Origin: CAIJXB01 sp964439595
Lineage (GTDB): Bacteria; Chlamydiota; Chlamydiia; Chlamydiales; Rhabdochlamydiaceae
Reading direction: 5' to 3'
NCBI GenBank assembly: GCA_964439595.1
Contig: CAYTOK010000021.1
Coordinates: 1-28,460 of the forward strand
DNA length: 28,460 bases
A program made the translations under genes and the position numbers. The notes beneath the pieces are model-generated. The model ran no database searches, had not been told where the DNA came from, and worked only from the letters and a program-made list of their open reading frames with translations. This document shows, in pieces, positions 17,230-25,823 of the stretch. Every line of letters begins with the position of its first letter. The first letter of the stretch is position 1.

Positions 17230-18774
17230 TTAAGCATTTATAAGCTCTTTTTTATTGAAAATATTGTTTTCTAGTTTTTGCTTCGGTTTTATGAAGAGGG
17301 GAAGGGAAAAGATTCCAAGTAAAAAGAGAAAAAGTAGGGGGGTAAGTAAGCTCTGTGATATGTAAGGAAGTGTTAGATAAAAAGTAAATCGGTTAGGGGC
17401 TTCAGTAATGAGCTCTAAAAGGAATCCTGTAAAGGTTTGGTTGAGATGAGTTATTAGCAAGCCGATAGGAGGTACAAGCAAAATAAAGGGAAGGGATAGA
17501 AGAAGTAAAAATAAAGAGAAAGAGACTCCAAGGGGGATGAATAAGTTGTAGATGAGGCTTATTAAGGGGAATTTAGTAAAATAAAATAGGCAAACAGGGA
17601 CAACTGTTAAATGTACTGCTAGATTTAATGCGAAGGTGGACCTTAGAAAGCAGCATAAAAGATAGGCCCATTTATCTTTTATCCTTAGATCAAGGACTTC
17701 TTTTAAACTTCTTTGAGGGAATAGTTTTTTCATCCAAGAAAAAGTAATAGGGAAAAGGATGAGGATAGAGCCGGTAGCAAGGAAACTCAGCTGAAACCCT
17801 AAATGAGTAATACTTTGAGGTTTAAAAAGTAGTTCTAAAAGGAGGACTGTTCCCAAAATATTTAACGAATTAGGAGCCTTATGACAGAGCTTTCCTATAA
17901 GGTAGAGGAGGCAGGCTAGGTAAGCTCTTAAAATAGAAGGAGAGAACCCAAGCAAGATAAAATATCCTGTTATTGCTATAAGAAGAGCTAAAGTAGCCCA
18001 TTTTTTTGGTAAAAATAGAGAAAAGAAAAAAGCTAAAAAAAGGACAAGAAGTCCGAAGTGGAATCCCGAAATAGCTAAGATGTGTTGTAGTCCTAGTTTG
18101 TTAAAAGAAAATCGAAGAAGTTGGTCGCTAAGATCTCCCAAAGTGATTGCAATTAAAAACTTTGCCACCAAGGGTTTGCTGTATAATATCTGAATTTTTT
18201 TTGCTGTATAGGCTTTTACTCTAAATCGCCACTCAACTATGGAAAAGGTTTCTCCAAGTCCAATCCAGGCAGTATCTAGATTCGGAGTAAAGCGAAACTT
18301 TTCATTTTCTTTTTCTAAAGTTCCTTGGATAAGATACTTATTTGCTTTAAGAGGTCTAAGAGAGGAGGGTAAAGAGATGCTGCAGGGTATTTGAGAAGCT
18401 ATTTCATCAGTGTTTCCCTCCATGGACTCAATGATGCCTTTAAGAGAATAACCCTTTTTAAAGTGCATTTGATATTCTTTGATCTCTAAAGGACAAAAAG
18501 TAGCTGTCCCTTCTATTTTCGCTTTATTTTTAGGGAAATGTTCTTTGCTTATATTTCCGTAGAAGAAGCCGACGCCTAGTAGGGCAAGATAGGGAAGGAA
18601 GCGTAGGGGTTTATTTATCCAAGGTAAGGATAAAAAAAACATAGGAAGAAGTAAAGCTTCTCTTGGTCTTACTCCAAAGGCAAGACCAAGAAAAAAAAAT
18701 AAAGAAAATAAAAAAGCCGGACACCGGCTAAAAAAAAGAAAAAAGGAGTTAGTTAGGTTTTTTAGGCAGTCCAC
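17230..18774 (-). CDS. comEC: ComEC/Rec2-type competence membrane protein, short form
   Basis: ComEC forms the inner-membrane channel for DNA uptake. This 514-residue protein has several N-terminal membrane segments, the soluble DUF4131 region (about 84-170), and the competence domain with its hallmark HILAISGFHFG (231-241), followed by many more membrane segments. The metallo-beta-lactamase-like domain found at the C-terminus of long ComEC proteins (about 750 residues) is absent; the protein ends soon after the last membrane segment with a basic tail. Chlamydial forms are, as I recall, also short. The start chosen is a GTG at 18774, which overlaps the end of ndh by 26 bases; no ATG near the N-terminus fits better. 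It probably shares the ndh transcript. Confidence 0.85.
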   Translation of the reverse strand: MDCLKNLTNSFFLFFSRCPAFLFSLFFFLGLAFGVRPREALLLPMFFLSLPWINKPLRFLPYLALLGVGFFYGNISKEHFPKNKAKIEGTATFCPLEIKEYQMHFKKGYSLKGIIESMEGNTDEIASQIPCSISLPSSLRPLKANKYLIQGTLEKENEKFRFTPNLDTAWIGLGETFSIVEWRFRVKAYTAKKIQILYSKPLVAKFLIAITLGDLSDQLLRFSFNKLGLQHILAISGFHFGLLVLFLAFFFSLFLPKKWATLALLIAITGYFILLGFSPSILRAYLACLLYLIGKLCHKAPNSLNILGTVLLLELLFKPQSITHLGFQLSFLATGSILILFPITFSWMKKLFPQRSLKEVLDLRIKDKWAYLLCCFLRSTFALNLAVHLTVVPVCLFYFTKFPLISLIYNLFIPLGVSFSLFLLLLSLPFILLVPPIGLLITHLNQTFTGFLLELITEAPNRFTFYLTLPYISQSLLTPLLFLFLLGIFSLPLFIKPKQKLENNIFNKKELINA

Positions 18775-20020
18775 TATCCACTGTCCCGATGATTAATCTA
18801 ACACCACGTCTTCCTGTTAAGAAGAAAGCTATCCACTCAATGAGCACGCCAAGCCTGTTTTTAAATCCTATGAGATAGAGTATATGAATGAATCCCCAAG
18901 CAAACCAGGCCATAAGGCCCCCAAATTCTAACTTCCCAATTTTAGCTATAGCTTTTCCTTTGCCTATAGTAGCCATACTTCCTTTATCAAAATAAGAGAA
19001 GGGGGGGCGGTCTTTGGAGGGAATGTTTTCCTTTAAAATCTTAGCAACATATTTACCTTGTTGAATAGCAGTAGGAGCAATCCCCGGAAGAGGGAGTCCA
19101 TTTTTACCTTTAATCGAACAGGTGTCTCCTATTGCAAAGATTTCAGGATGTCCCGGCAAAGATAGATCTGGCTCTACAAGAGCTCTACCTTGGCGATCCA
19201 AGGGAACCCCTAAGGTTTTCATAATAGGAGAGGCTTGATTACCAGCTGCCCAGATGATATTTTTGCTTTCTAAGAAGGACCCTTCCATCTGCACGCCTTC
19301 TGCTGTGATGTCTATTACTTTTTTTCCTGTAATAACTTTAACCCCAAGGTATTCCAAGTCGCGTTTAGCTTCTTCTGATAGCTTTACTGAGTATCCTGGT
19401 AGGATGTGTTCCATGGCTTCTATTAAAAATACTTGAGCTGTTTCAGGGTGGATTTTTCTGAAGTTTTTTACTAAAGTGGTGCGTGCAATCTCTGCAATTG
19501 CTCCTGCCATTTCTACTCCAGTTGGCCCTCCTCCTATTACAGCAAAGTTTAGGTATTTAGCTGCTTCTTGTCCGTTATCGAGTCTTTCGGCGGTTTCAAA
19601 AGAAAGAAGAATTTTTTCTCTAATTTTTAAAGCATCTTGAATGGTTTTTAATCCGGGAGCAAACGTTTCCCAGCGATCGTTGCCAAAATAAGAATGCCTA
19701 GTGCCGGAAGCTACAACAAGGTAGTCGTATTCTAGAAGGTCGCCATTTATAAATTGGATTTGTTTTTTTTCTTTATCTATGGAAGTTACCTCTCCCATAA
19801 TAACCATGGTATTTGTTTGTTTTCTGAATATCTCCCGTATAGGATATGCGATTTCACCAGGAGAAAGAGCTGCTGTTGCAACTTGATAGAGTAAGGGCTG
19901 GAATAAATGATGGTTAGTTTTATCTATGAGGATCAAGTCTAGTTTAGCTTTTTTTAGGGATTTAGCGAGATTTAGTCCCGCAAAGCCGCCTCCGATAATT
20001 ACAACGCGTGGGTTTTTCAT
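18749..20020 (-). CDS. ndh: Type II NADH:quinone oxidoreductase (NDH-2)
   Basis: A 423-residue FAD enzyme that passes electrons from NADH to membrane quinone without pumping ions. The N-terminal FAD-binding motif is VVIIGGGFAGLNLAKS (6-21), and the NADH-binding motif is FAVIGGGPTGVEMAG (159-173). The second FAD contact is IFAIGDTCS near 295, followed by PTAIQQGKYVAK. The C-terminus has amphipathic and hydrophobic segments (MAWFAWGFIHILYLIGF) that anchor such enzymes to the inner membrane. The ATG at 20020 has a good AAGGAAGG site. Chlamydia itself relies on the Na+-pumping NQR complex; NDH-2 is expected in environmental relatives with a larger respiratory chain. comEC follows with a 26-base overlap. 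Confidence 0.92.
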   Translation of the reverse strand: MKNPRVVIIGGGFAGLNLAKSLKKAKLDLILIDKTNHHLFQPLLYQVATAALSPGEIAYPIREIFRKQTNTMVIMGEVTSIDKEKKQIQFINGDLLEYDYLVVASGTRHSYFGNDRWETFAPGLKTIQDALKIREKILLSFETAERLDNGQEAAKYLNFAVIGGGPTGVEMAGAIAEIARTTLVKNFRKIHPETAQVFLIEAMEHILPGYSVKLSEEAKRDLEYLGVKVITGKKVIDITAEGVQMEGSFLESKNIIWAAGNQASPIMKTLGVPLDRQGRALVEPDLSLPGHPEIFAIGDTCSIKGKNGLPLPGIAPTAIQQGKYVAKILKENIPSKDRPPFSYFDKGSMATIGKGKAIAKIGKLEFGGLMAWFAWGFIHILYLIGFKNRLGVLIEWIAFFLTGRRGVRLIIGTVDSGLPKKPN

Positions 20021-20439
20021 AATGGCCTTCCTTTGTTCTTCTCAGTTTTACTGTATTTAGGCGAATTTGCCAAGTTATTTTCGGAGGAAATATCGGGGAA
20101 ATAAACAAACCCAGCACTTGCGCGTCAACGAATTCTCTTCGAGAAAAATGTGCAAGCCGTAATGCGTAAGCGTGAACTTGTTGGCTTTGTTTCTTTTTTT
20201 TGTTTGGTTCCACCATAGGACGTAGGCTTTATTTCTTCAGAAAGACAATAAGTTGTTTTAATTTTAGTGATAAAAAATGAAAGATTTCGAGAAATTGGCG
20301 CCATTTCTCTTATGGTCAGTTACTCACTCAAAAGTGCTGACCATAGTTTTGCTTAGGAAACAGCATTGAATTTGTCCTTGACTAAATTTATTAATTACAA
20401 AAAAATCAATTACTTAAAAGTTCTAAGGTGAGTGTTATT
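20021..20439. other. Divergent intergenic region between ndh and the ABC exporter
   Basis: This gap of about 420 bases has two parts. The left part (20040-20216) has on the minus strand an open frame starting at ATG 20216 that would run into ndh in another frame; its middle reads HFSRREFVDAQVLGLF and does not look random, but I cannot support it as a gene. It also holds a small hairpin, TTCTC-TTC-GAGAA, near 20132-20144. The right part holds repeat copy A (20256-20350), listed separately. A TTGACT at 20378 with AAAAAT 17 bases later could be the exporter promoter, but it is weak. Confidence 0.4.
20256..20350 (+). repeat. Dispersed hairpin repeat, copy A
   Basis: A block beginning TTTTAATTTTAGTGAT and containing ATGAAAGATTTCGAGAAATTG recurs at 22305 with about 80 percent identity by hand count. 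It ends in a perfect 9-base inverted repeat: TATGGTCAG (20311-20319) with CTGACCATA (20337-20345), an inner CAC/GTG pair, then GTTTT. Hairpin plus T-run resembles an intrinsic terminator. It sits 90 bases ahead of the ABC exporter on the same strand. It could be a small mobile repeat, a leader with an attenuator, or a small RNA gene. Confidence 0.6.
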
Positions 20440-22209
20440 ATGGAAAATATAAGTGGTAAAAAGGGGGGAATAATTTCCTTTGTTGCTCGGTTTGTAGGGA
20501 TGCAGAGGGGGCGGTTTTTTTTTATATTTTTACTGTCCTTAGTCTGGTCTATTGACGCTACTATTTGGCCTTATATTTTAGGGCGGATGATCGATGTTTT
20601 TACCCAATTTGATGTGAATAGATCTATGGCATGGCCTATGCTAAAGTGGCTTTTATTGTATATCATTATTTTATGGGTTTTTGTAGAGTGCGGCTTTCGT
20701 ACTAGAGACTTTTTACGAGCTAAGGCTCTTCCTCAGCTAGAGGCTGATATGCGCATGGATATGTTCGATCATATACAACATCACTCTCCTAGATATTTTA
20801 ATGAGCACTTTGTAGGAACGCTTTCTAATAAGATTAATGATATGACAGTCCAAGTGTCTTCTATGCTACAAAATCTTATGATCTTTCTTCCCACAGCGGC
20901 CACTTGTATTTTATCGGTTATTTTTCTTTGGCAGATTAATACTGTTTTTGCACTTATGTTGGCTGTTTGGATCTCCCTGCATTTTTCTATTTGCATTTTC
21001 TTTATTCCAAAGTGCATTAAATATTCTAATGATCATGGGGAAGTGCGAAGTTCTCTTGTTGGCAAAATTGTGGATAGTTTAAGCAATAACTTCGCCGTAA
21101 ACCTCTTTTTCCGATTTCGATTTGAAAAAAATAGAATTATGGCTAGTCAGAAAGAAGAGCAAATGAAAAATTATTTAGCTAAGCGCTATGTTGCGATGAT
21201 GTTTTTGTTTCTTTCTATCACATTTTTTATAGAAGGAGTAGCTCTTAATATTTTGATGTGTGTTTTTTGGATAAAAGGAAAAATCTCTACAGGAGAAGTT
21301 GTTCAAATTTTTAACACCACATGGAATGTGATTCTTGTTATGTGGTTTTCTTCGGAAATTCTACCTGCATTTTTTCAGTCGGCAGGTGTTGTAAAACAGG
21401 CTCTCTCTGTTATGGGAGATCCTCAAGATGTTTTGGACCCTTTGGATGCTTCTTCTTTGGAGGTAAAACAAGGGGAAATTGTTTTTGAAAATGTATCTTT
21501 TCATCATGGAGAAAAAAAACTTTTTACTAATAAAAATGTGCATATTAAAGGAGGAGAGAAAGTAGGACTTGTTGGATACTCCGGGGCCGGTAAATCTACT
21601 TTTGTTAATCTGATACTACGCTTTAATGAAGTAGAAGAAGGGCGGATTTTAATTGATGAGCAGGACATTGCTAAGGTCACTTTAGAGTCTCTTCGTTCCA
21701 ATGTGTGTTTAATTCCGCAAGATCCTCTTCTTTTTCATCGCTCTTTAGAGGAAAATATTGCTTATGGGGCTATAGATGCTTCTAAGGAAAATGTGGTAGA
21801 AGCTGCTAAGATCGCTTGTGCTGATCAGTTCATTATAAAAACAAGTAATGGATATAATTCTTTAGTGGGGGAGCGGGGGACTAAGCTATCTGGAGGAGAA
21901 AGACAAAGAATAGCTATAGCAAGGGCTGTGTTAGCAAAAGCGCCTATTCTTATTTTAGATGAGGCTACTTCTGCTTTAGATTCCATTACAGAAAAGCAGA
22001 TACAAATAGAGGCTCTTATGGCAGGTCGTACGACAATTGTTATTGCTCATAGGCTAGCTACTCTTAATAAGATGGACCGTATTTTAGTTTTTCATGAGGG
22101 GAAGATAATAGAAGAAGGATCGCATGAAGAACTTTTAGATAAAGGATTACACTATGCCCATATGTGGCAGACGCAAGCTAACGGCTTTTTACCAGATAAG
22201 CCTACTTAG
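20440..22209 (+). CDS. ABC exporter, fused membrane and ATPase domains
   Basis: A 589-residue half-transporter of the type I exporter class (MsbA/ABCB-like). The first 320 residues hold six hydrophobic membrane segments. The ATPase domain has Walker A GYSGAGKST (from about 379), Q-loop LIPQDPLLF, signature LSGGERQRIA (about 484), Walker B ILILDEATSALD and the switch histidine in IVIAHRLATL. It should work as a homodimer in the inner membrane; the exported substrate (lipid, peptide or drug) cannot be deduced. The start chosen is the ATG at 20440, which has AAGGTGAG seven bases upstream; the in-frame GTG at 20428 lies within that ribosome site and is unlikely. It is a single gene with copies of the same hairpin repeat on both sides. 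Confidence 0.92.
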   Translation: MENISGKKGGIISFVARFVGMQRGRFFFIFLLSLVWSIDATIWPYILGRMIDVFTQFDVNRSMAWPMLKWLLLYIIILWVFVECGFRTRDFLRAKALPQLEADMRMDMFDHIQHHSPRYFNEHFVGTLSNKINDMTVQVSSMLQNLMIFLPTAATCILSVIFLWQINTVFALMLAVWISLHFSICIFFIPKCIKYSNDHGEVRSSLVGKIVDSLSNNFAVNLFFRFRFEKNRIMASQKEEQMKNYLAKRYVAMMFLFLSITFFIEGVALNILMCVFWIKGKISTGEVVQIFNTTWNVILVMWFSSEILPAFFQSAGVVKQALSVMGDPQDVLDPLDASSLEVKQGEIVFENVSFHHGEKKLFTNKNVHIKGGEKVGLVGYSGAGKSTFVNLILRFNEVEEGRILIDEQDIAKVTLESLRSNVCLIPQDPLLFHRSLEENIAYGAIDASKENVVEAAKIACADQFIIKTSNGYNSLVGERGTKLSGGERQRIAIARAVLAKAPILILDEATSALDSITEKQIQIEALMAGRTTIVIAHRLATLNKMDRILVFHEGKIIEEGSHEELLDKGLHYAHMWQTQANGFLPDKPT

Positions 22210-22304
22210 GCAGTGTGCAAAAACAGCTTACACGATAATAATTAAATATGGTTTATTAGAAAAATTGGTGTGAGAACTTTATTTTTCTAGCAAGGCGTGA
22301 ATTA

Positions 22305-22405
22305 TTTTAATTTCAGCGATTAAAAATGAAAGATTTTGAGAAATTGACCATATTTCCCTCTATGATCAGTTATTCACGTGGAAGTGCTGAATACAAACTA
22401 GTTTT
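22305..22405 (+). repeat. Dispersed hairpin repeat, copy B
   Basis: The same repeat as at 20256: TTTTAATTTCAGCGATTAAA, then ATGAAAGATTTTGAGAAATTG. Its terminal inverted repeat, TATGATCAG (22361-22369) with CTGAATACA (22387-22395), has decayed and pairs at seven of nine positions counting one G-T; GTTTT follows at 22401-22405. It lies about 80 bases ahead of hprK on the same strand, the same relative place as copy A has to the exporter. The rest of the 261-base gap (22210-22470) shows no gene. Confidence 0.55.
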
Positions 22406-22470
22406 CCCTTTAAAAAATGAAGAGTTTAACCTAAGATAGGTGATGTTGGTATATTAAGAAGGACGGCCAT

Positions 22471-23436
22471 TTGGTGTATCAAGTTAAGAATCTCTATGAA
22501 AAGTATAAAGAAACTCTGAGCCTTTCTATTGTGGCGGGGGAAGAAGGTCTTTCTAGACCGATTCGCATTCCTGAAGCGCACCGTCCTGGGTTAAGTCTTG
22601 CCGGGTATTTAAAGAATTATGTGAACCAACGGATTTTAGTGCTCGGGACAGTTGAAATTTCGTATCTCAAGGATTTAGATGCCACAATACGTTTGAAGAG
22701 AATTCAGGAGATTTTTACTGCAAAAACTCCTGCCGTAGTTGTTGCAGGGAGGCTTGCTCCTCCTCTAGAAATTATAGCGTTTTGTAAACAAAATGGCCTT
22801 TCTTTATTTCGTACTAAAATGAAGACAATGGAGTTTCTAAACCGACTAGCTCTTATTTTAAGTGAGGAATTTTCTCCTAGTATGAGCTGCCATGGAACAC
22901 TTGTGGAAGCATTTGGAGTGGGTGTTCTCATTCAGGGAGATTCATCTATTGGAAAGAGCGAGGCTGCTTTAGGTCTTATAGAACGAGGGCATCGATTAAT
23001 TTCTGATGATGTAGTTAGGGTGCGGCTGCGAGAGGGGTCTTATTTAGAGGGATCTGGACCGGAGCTTACACGTCATTTATTAGAGATTAGAGGTATAGGT
23101 ATCATCAACGTGGCTCACCTATACGGAGTTGTTTGCGTCCGTGATGATAAGAAAGTGGATATGGTTATTAAACTTGAAGCTTGGGATGATGGTCGGTTTT
23201 ATGATCGCATAGGACTTGATCAGCAATTTTGTGATATGCTTGGAATGAAAATACCCTATCACATTTTACCTGTTAAGCCAGGGAGAGATGTAGTGCTTCT
23301 AATTGAAACTATTGCTTTAAATCATAGACTAAAAGAAATGGGATTTAATTCGGCGAAAGATTTTAATGTTAAGCTATTAGAGACAATTGCAAAAAAACAA
23401 CGACAGGGAAAAAAACTTCGTGAAAGTATCTTGTAA
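22471..23436 (+). CDS. hprK: HPr kinase/phosphorylase
   Basis: HprK adds phosphate to, and removes it from, the regulatory serine of HPr, linking carbon or energy state to regulation. The 321-residue protein has the N-terminal domain typical of full-length HprK and the C-terminal catalytic domain: H141 in SCHGTLVEAFG, P-loop GDSSIGKS (156-163), the catalytic aspartates at LISDD (179-180), and the family signature EIRGIGIINV (205-214). The P-loop has S159 where many have G (GxSGxGKS), a mild change. The start is a TTG at 22471 or the GTG immediately after it at 22474; AAGGA at 22459-22463 favours the TTG by spacing. The ptsH start overlaps its last 17 bases, forming the operon hprK-ptsH-ptsI. 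Confidence 0.93.
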   Translation: MVYQVKNLYEKYKETLSLSIVAGEEGLSRPIRIPEAHRPGLSLAGYLKNYVNQRILVLGTVEISYLKDLDATIRLKRIQEIFTAKTPAVVVAGRLAPPLEIIAFCKQNGLSLFRTKMKTMEFLNRLALILSEEFSPSMSCHGTLVEAFGVGVLIQGDSSIGKSEAALGLIERGHRLISDDVVRVRLREGSYLEGSGPELTRHLLEIRGIGIINVAHLYGVVCVRDDKKVDMVIKLEAWDDGRFYDRIGLDQQFCDMLGMKIPYHILPVKPGRDVVLLIETIALNHRLKEMGFNSAKDFNVKLLETIAKKQRQGKKLRESIL

Positions 23437-23686
23437 AGTAAAAGTTAAAAATGCTCAGGGGCTACACGCTAGACCGGCAAGTGTTATTGTTCGTATTTTA
23501 CAAGAGAGCCTTTCTAATGTGTGGTTTACTTGTAAGAAAGAGACTGTTAATGCAAGAAGCATAATGAGTCTTTTAACCTTAGCTGCTGTAAAAAACTCTA
23601 CTGTGTTTATTGAAGTAGACGGAGAGGATGCGGAACATATTTTACAAAAGTTACAGACGGCTTTTGAAGACAAGTTTGGGGAGTAG
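23420..23686 (+). CDS. ptsH: Phosphocarrier protein HPr
   Basis: HPr accepts phosphate from enzyme I on a histidine. The chosen GTG start at 23420 gives 88 residues, the normal HPr length; a TTG at 23387 would add 11 residues not seen in the family. The active-site motif is GLHARPAS with H16. The regulatory site is ARSIMS with S47, equivalent to Ser46 of Gram-positive HPr, so it can be a substrate of the HprK encoded just upstream. An AGGG lies 11 bases before the GTG, a little far. It overlaps hprK by 17 bases and ends four bases before ptsI. Confidence 0.93.
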   Translation: MKVSCKVKVKNAQGLHARPASVIVRILQESLSNVWFTCKKETVNARSIMSLLTLAAVKNSTVFIEVDGEDAEHILQKLQTAFEDKFGE

Positions 23687-23689
23687 TTC

Positions 23690-25447
23690 ATGGATGTAAT
23701 GCAGGAATTTCGATTACAGGGACTTGCGATTAGTGAGGGAGTGGCCATAGGTAATTTGTTTTTTCTTCCAACCCAGCCGGAAGAAACCATTCCCGAGTTT
23801 TTTTTAGAAGAATCAGCGATTGAAAAAGAAATTATAAGATATCGTAGGGCTATAGAAGGAAGCAGAGAAGATCTTCTTTTTTTAAAGTTCAGCTTAGAAA
23901 AAGAGGGTTCTTTAGAAGCTTCTGATATCATTGAAGCTCACATTCAGATGTTAGAGGACCCCCTTTTAAAAGAAGAGGTAGAAGAAGTTATTAAAAGTTC
24001 TCGGAAAAATGCCGAGTCAGTTTTTAGTCGGACGGTAAGGGATTATGAAGCAAAGTTTGCTAAGATTAAAGATCCTTACTTTCAACAAAGAATTACCGAT
24101 GTCCTTGATTTAGCGAAGAGGATATTAGGTCATTTACTTGAAAAGGGCAAGGTTGCCCCTGTAGATATACCGCAGAGCTCTGTTATCTTTACTAAAGAAC
24201 TTATACCATCACATACAGCGGCTATCCAGGCTTCCCGAGTGGGGGCTTTTGTTACGCAAAATGGGGGGGGCAGCTCTCACGCAGCTTTGATTGCAAGAGC
24301 TAAAGGTATACCTTATGTTTGTAATATCGATCTTGCGGCCTTAGAAAAATTTAGAGAGCAAGATGTTATTGTCGATGGGGAGTCCGGTGAAGTTATTATA
24401 AATCCATCTCTAGCTACATTAGAAAAATATAAAGAAATTAGAACGCGGTTAAAAACGACTTACAAGCTCCTACAACAAGATATTCATCCGGTCACTGAAA
24501 CGGTGGATGGATATGCGGTTCATGTATATGCAAACGTAGGAAGTTTACTGGATTTAGAAGAAATAACAGCCTGCAGATCGGAAGGTATTGGTCTTTTTCG
24601 TTCCGAGTATCTTTTTTTAGAGAAAAATATTGTTTTCTTATCTGAAGAAGAACAAATGGCTATGTACTCGGAAGTGATTAAAAAAACAGGTTCTCATTTT
24701 ATTGTTATGAGAGTTTTTGATATCGGAGGGGACAAAAATCCGGATGTTTTTTTAGAAGGCATAAGAGAATCAAATCCTGTTTTAGGTTGTCGTGGAATAC
24801 GTTTTTTATTGAAACATCCAACTGTTTTTAGAGTGCAGCTTCGAGCTATAATGCGCTCCTTTCAAGGAAAGGATTTGCGACTTTTATTGCCTTTGATTTC
24901 GGATATTCAAGAGATTCGTATTTCTAAGAAAATTATTAAAGAGGTGCACGATGAACTCGTGGCTCAGGGGGTAATTAAACCTCGGAGTTTTCTTGTAGGT
25001 TGCATGATAGAAATTCCTTCAGCGGTATTATTGGCAGATGTAATAGCAAAAGAAGTGGATTTCTTATCTATTGGGACAAATGATCTTGCGCAGTATACAT
25101 TAGGGGTTGATCGAGGCAATCCTTCGATGAGCGATTTTTTTTATCCGGCTCATCCAAGTCTTATTCGGATGGTTAAGATGGTTGTCGTTGAAGCAAAAAG
25201 ACAAAATAAGCCTGTCACAATTTGTGGAGAGATGGCGTCTAATCCTTTATTTATTCCTTTGCTATTAGGACTCGGCGTTAGTGAATTTTCTTGTTCCCCT
25301 CGTTACATTCCGCTAGTTAAAAAAGCAGTCCGTCGCTGTTCTTTGTTAGACACATTTAAACTTGCTCAAAAAGTACTTCAGATGAGCTCTTCTGCTGAGG
25401 TTTCTGCTTTGCTTGCAGATATTTATAAAGCAAACCCTTTAGAGTGA
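23690..25447 (+). CDS. ptsI: Phosphoenolpyruvate-protein phosphotransferase, enzyme I
   Basis: Enzyme I takes phosphate from PEP and passes it to HPr. The 585-residue protein has the N-terminal HPr-binding helical domain (about 30-150), the swivelling phosphohistidine domain with active H197 in GGGSSHAALIARAKGIPYV, and the PEP-binding barrel with RVFDIGGDKNP, GCRGIRFLL and the catalytic cysteine in TICGEMASNP. GGGGAG precedes the ATG. It is the last gene of the unit and is followed at once by a good terminator. No sugar permease (EII) gene is nearby, so this relay may act on a regulatory EIIA protein, as suggested for other chlamydiae. Confidence 0.96.
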   Translation: MDVMQEFRLQGLAISEGVAIGNLFFLPTQPEETIPEFFLEESAIEKEIIRYRRAIEGSREDLLFLKFSLEKEGSLEASDIIEAHIQMLEDPLLKEEVEEVIKSSRKNAESVFSRTVRDYEAKFAKIKDPYFQQRITDVLDLAKRILGHLLEKGKVAPVDIPQSSVIFTKELIPSHTAAIQASRVGAFVTQNGGGSSHAALIARAKGIPYVCNIDLAALEKFREQDVIVDGESGEVIINPSLATLEKYKEIRTRLKTTYKLLQQDIHPVTETVDGYAVHVYANVGSLLDLEEITACRSEGIGLFRSEYLFLEKNIVFLSEEEQMAMYSEVIKKTGSHFIVMRVFDIGGDKNPDVFLEGIRESNPVLGCRGIRFLLKHPTVFRVQLRAIMRSFQGKDLRLLLPLISDIQEIRISKKIIKEVHDELVAQGVIKPRSFLVGCMIEIPSAVLLADVIAKEVDFLSIGTNDLAQYTLGVDRGNPSMSDFFYPAHPSLIRMVKMVVVEAKRQNKPVTICGEMASNPLFIPLLLGLGVSEFSCSPRYIPLVKKAVRRCSLLDTFKLAQKVLQMSSSAEVSALLADIYKANPLE

Positions 25448-25455
25448 TTTTTTAA

Positions 25456-25508
25456 GCGCACTCTTTAGAGAGGCTTTTACCATTTTAAAGGGTGCACTAA
25501 ATTTTTTT
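25456..25508 (+). terminator. Intrinsic terminator after ptsI
   Basis: The arm 25456-25469 (GCGCACTCTTTAGA) pairs with 25484-25497 (TTTAAAGGGTGCAC) over 14 positions with one mismatch and two G-T pairs. The loop is about 14 bases, and seven T bases follow at 25502-25508. The T-run lies on the + strand, so it ends the hprK-ptsH-ptsI message; the converging ybaB gene ends at the T-run itself. Confidence 0.65.
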
Positions 25509-25809
25509 AGAAGGGAAACGAAAAACCACCTGGTAGTTCCATAGAAGAATCTTCATTAGCTTGTGTGAAGGCATCGTTAAATGCTGCTTTAATAAGATCT
25601 TCTAACCCTTCAACATCTTCTGGGTCTACACACTCTGGTTTTATTTTTATGCTTTGTAACTGTTTTTCTCCATTGATTACGAGAGTAACAAGGCCGTTTC
25701 CACTAGATCCTGTGAATGTTTGAGCTTTAATCTGCTCTTTCATTTTTGCTAGCTGCTCTTGTAGCTGATTTGCTTGTAGCTGTTTTTGTATTTTGGAAAA
25801 GTTAGACAT
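25507..25809 (-). CDS. ybaB: YbaB/EbfC-family nucleoid-associated protein
   Basis: A 100-residue DNA-binding protein that acts as a dimer and helps organise the chromosome. The N-terminal helix (KIQKQLQANQLQEQLAKMKE) is the dimer-forming coil, followed by the core FTGSSGNGLVTLVINGEKQL and PEDVEGLEDLIKAAFNDA, both typical of the family. The tail is short and hydrophobic (LPGGFSFPF). AAGGAG precedes the ATG. It lies 14 bases after dnaX, the classic dnaX-ybaB pair; the recR gene that often follows is not present. Confidence 0.93.
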   Translation of the reverse strand: MSNFSKIQKQLQANQLQEQLAKMKEQIKAQTFTGSSGNGLVTLVINGEKQLQSIKIKPECVDPEDVEGLEDLIKAAFNDAFTQANEDSSMELPGGFSFPF

Positions 25810-25823
25810 ACGGTCTCCTTGGG

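Noticed and set aside
20277..20369. Short frames beginning MKDFEKL in repeat copies A and B as small genes
   Set aside because: They diverge by frameshift after seven residues and lack ribosome sites; the similarity is at the DNA level.
23455..23931. A 158-residue frame opposite ptsH and ptsI
   Set aside because: Two well-identified genes occupy the other strand, and the serine-rich translation is typical of an antisense shadow.
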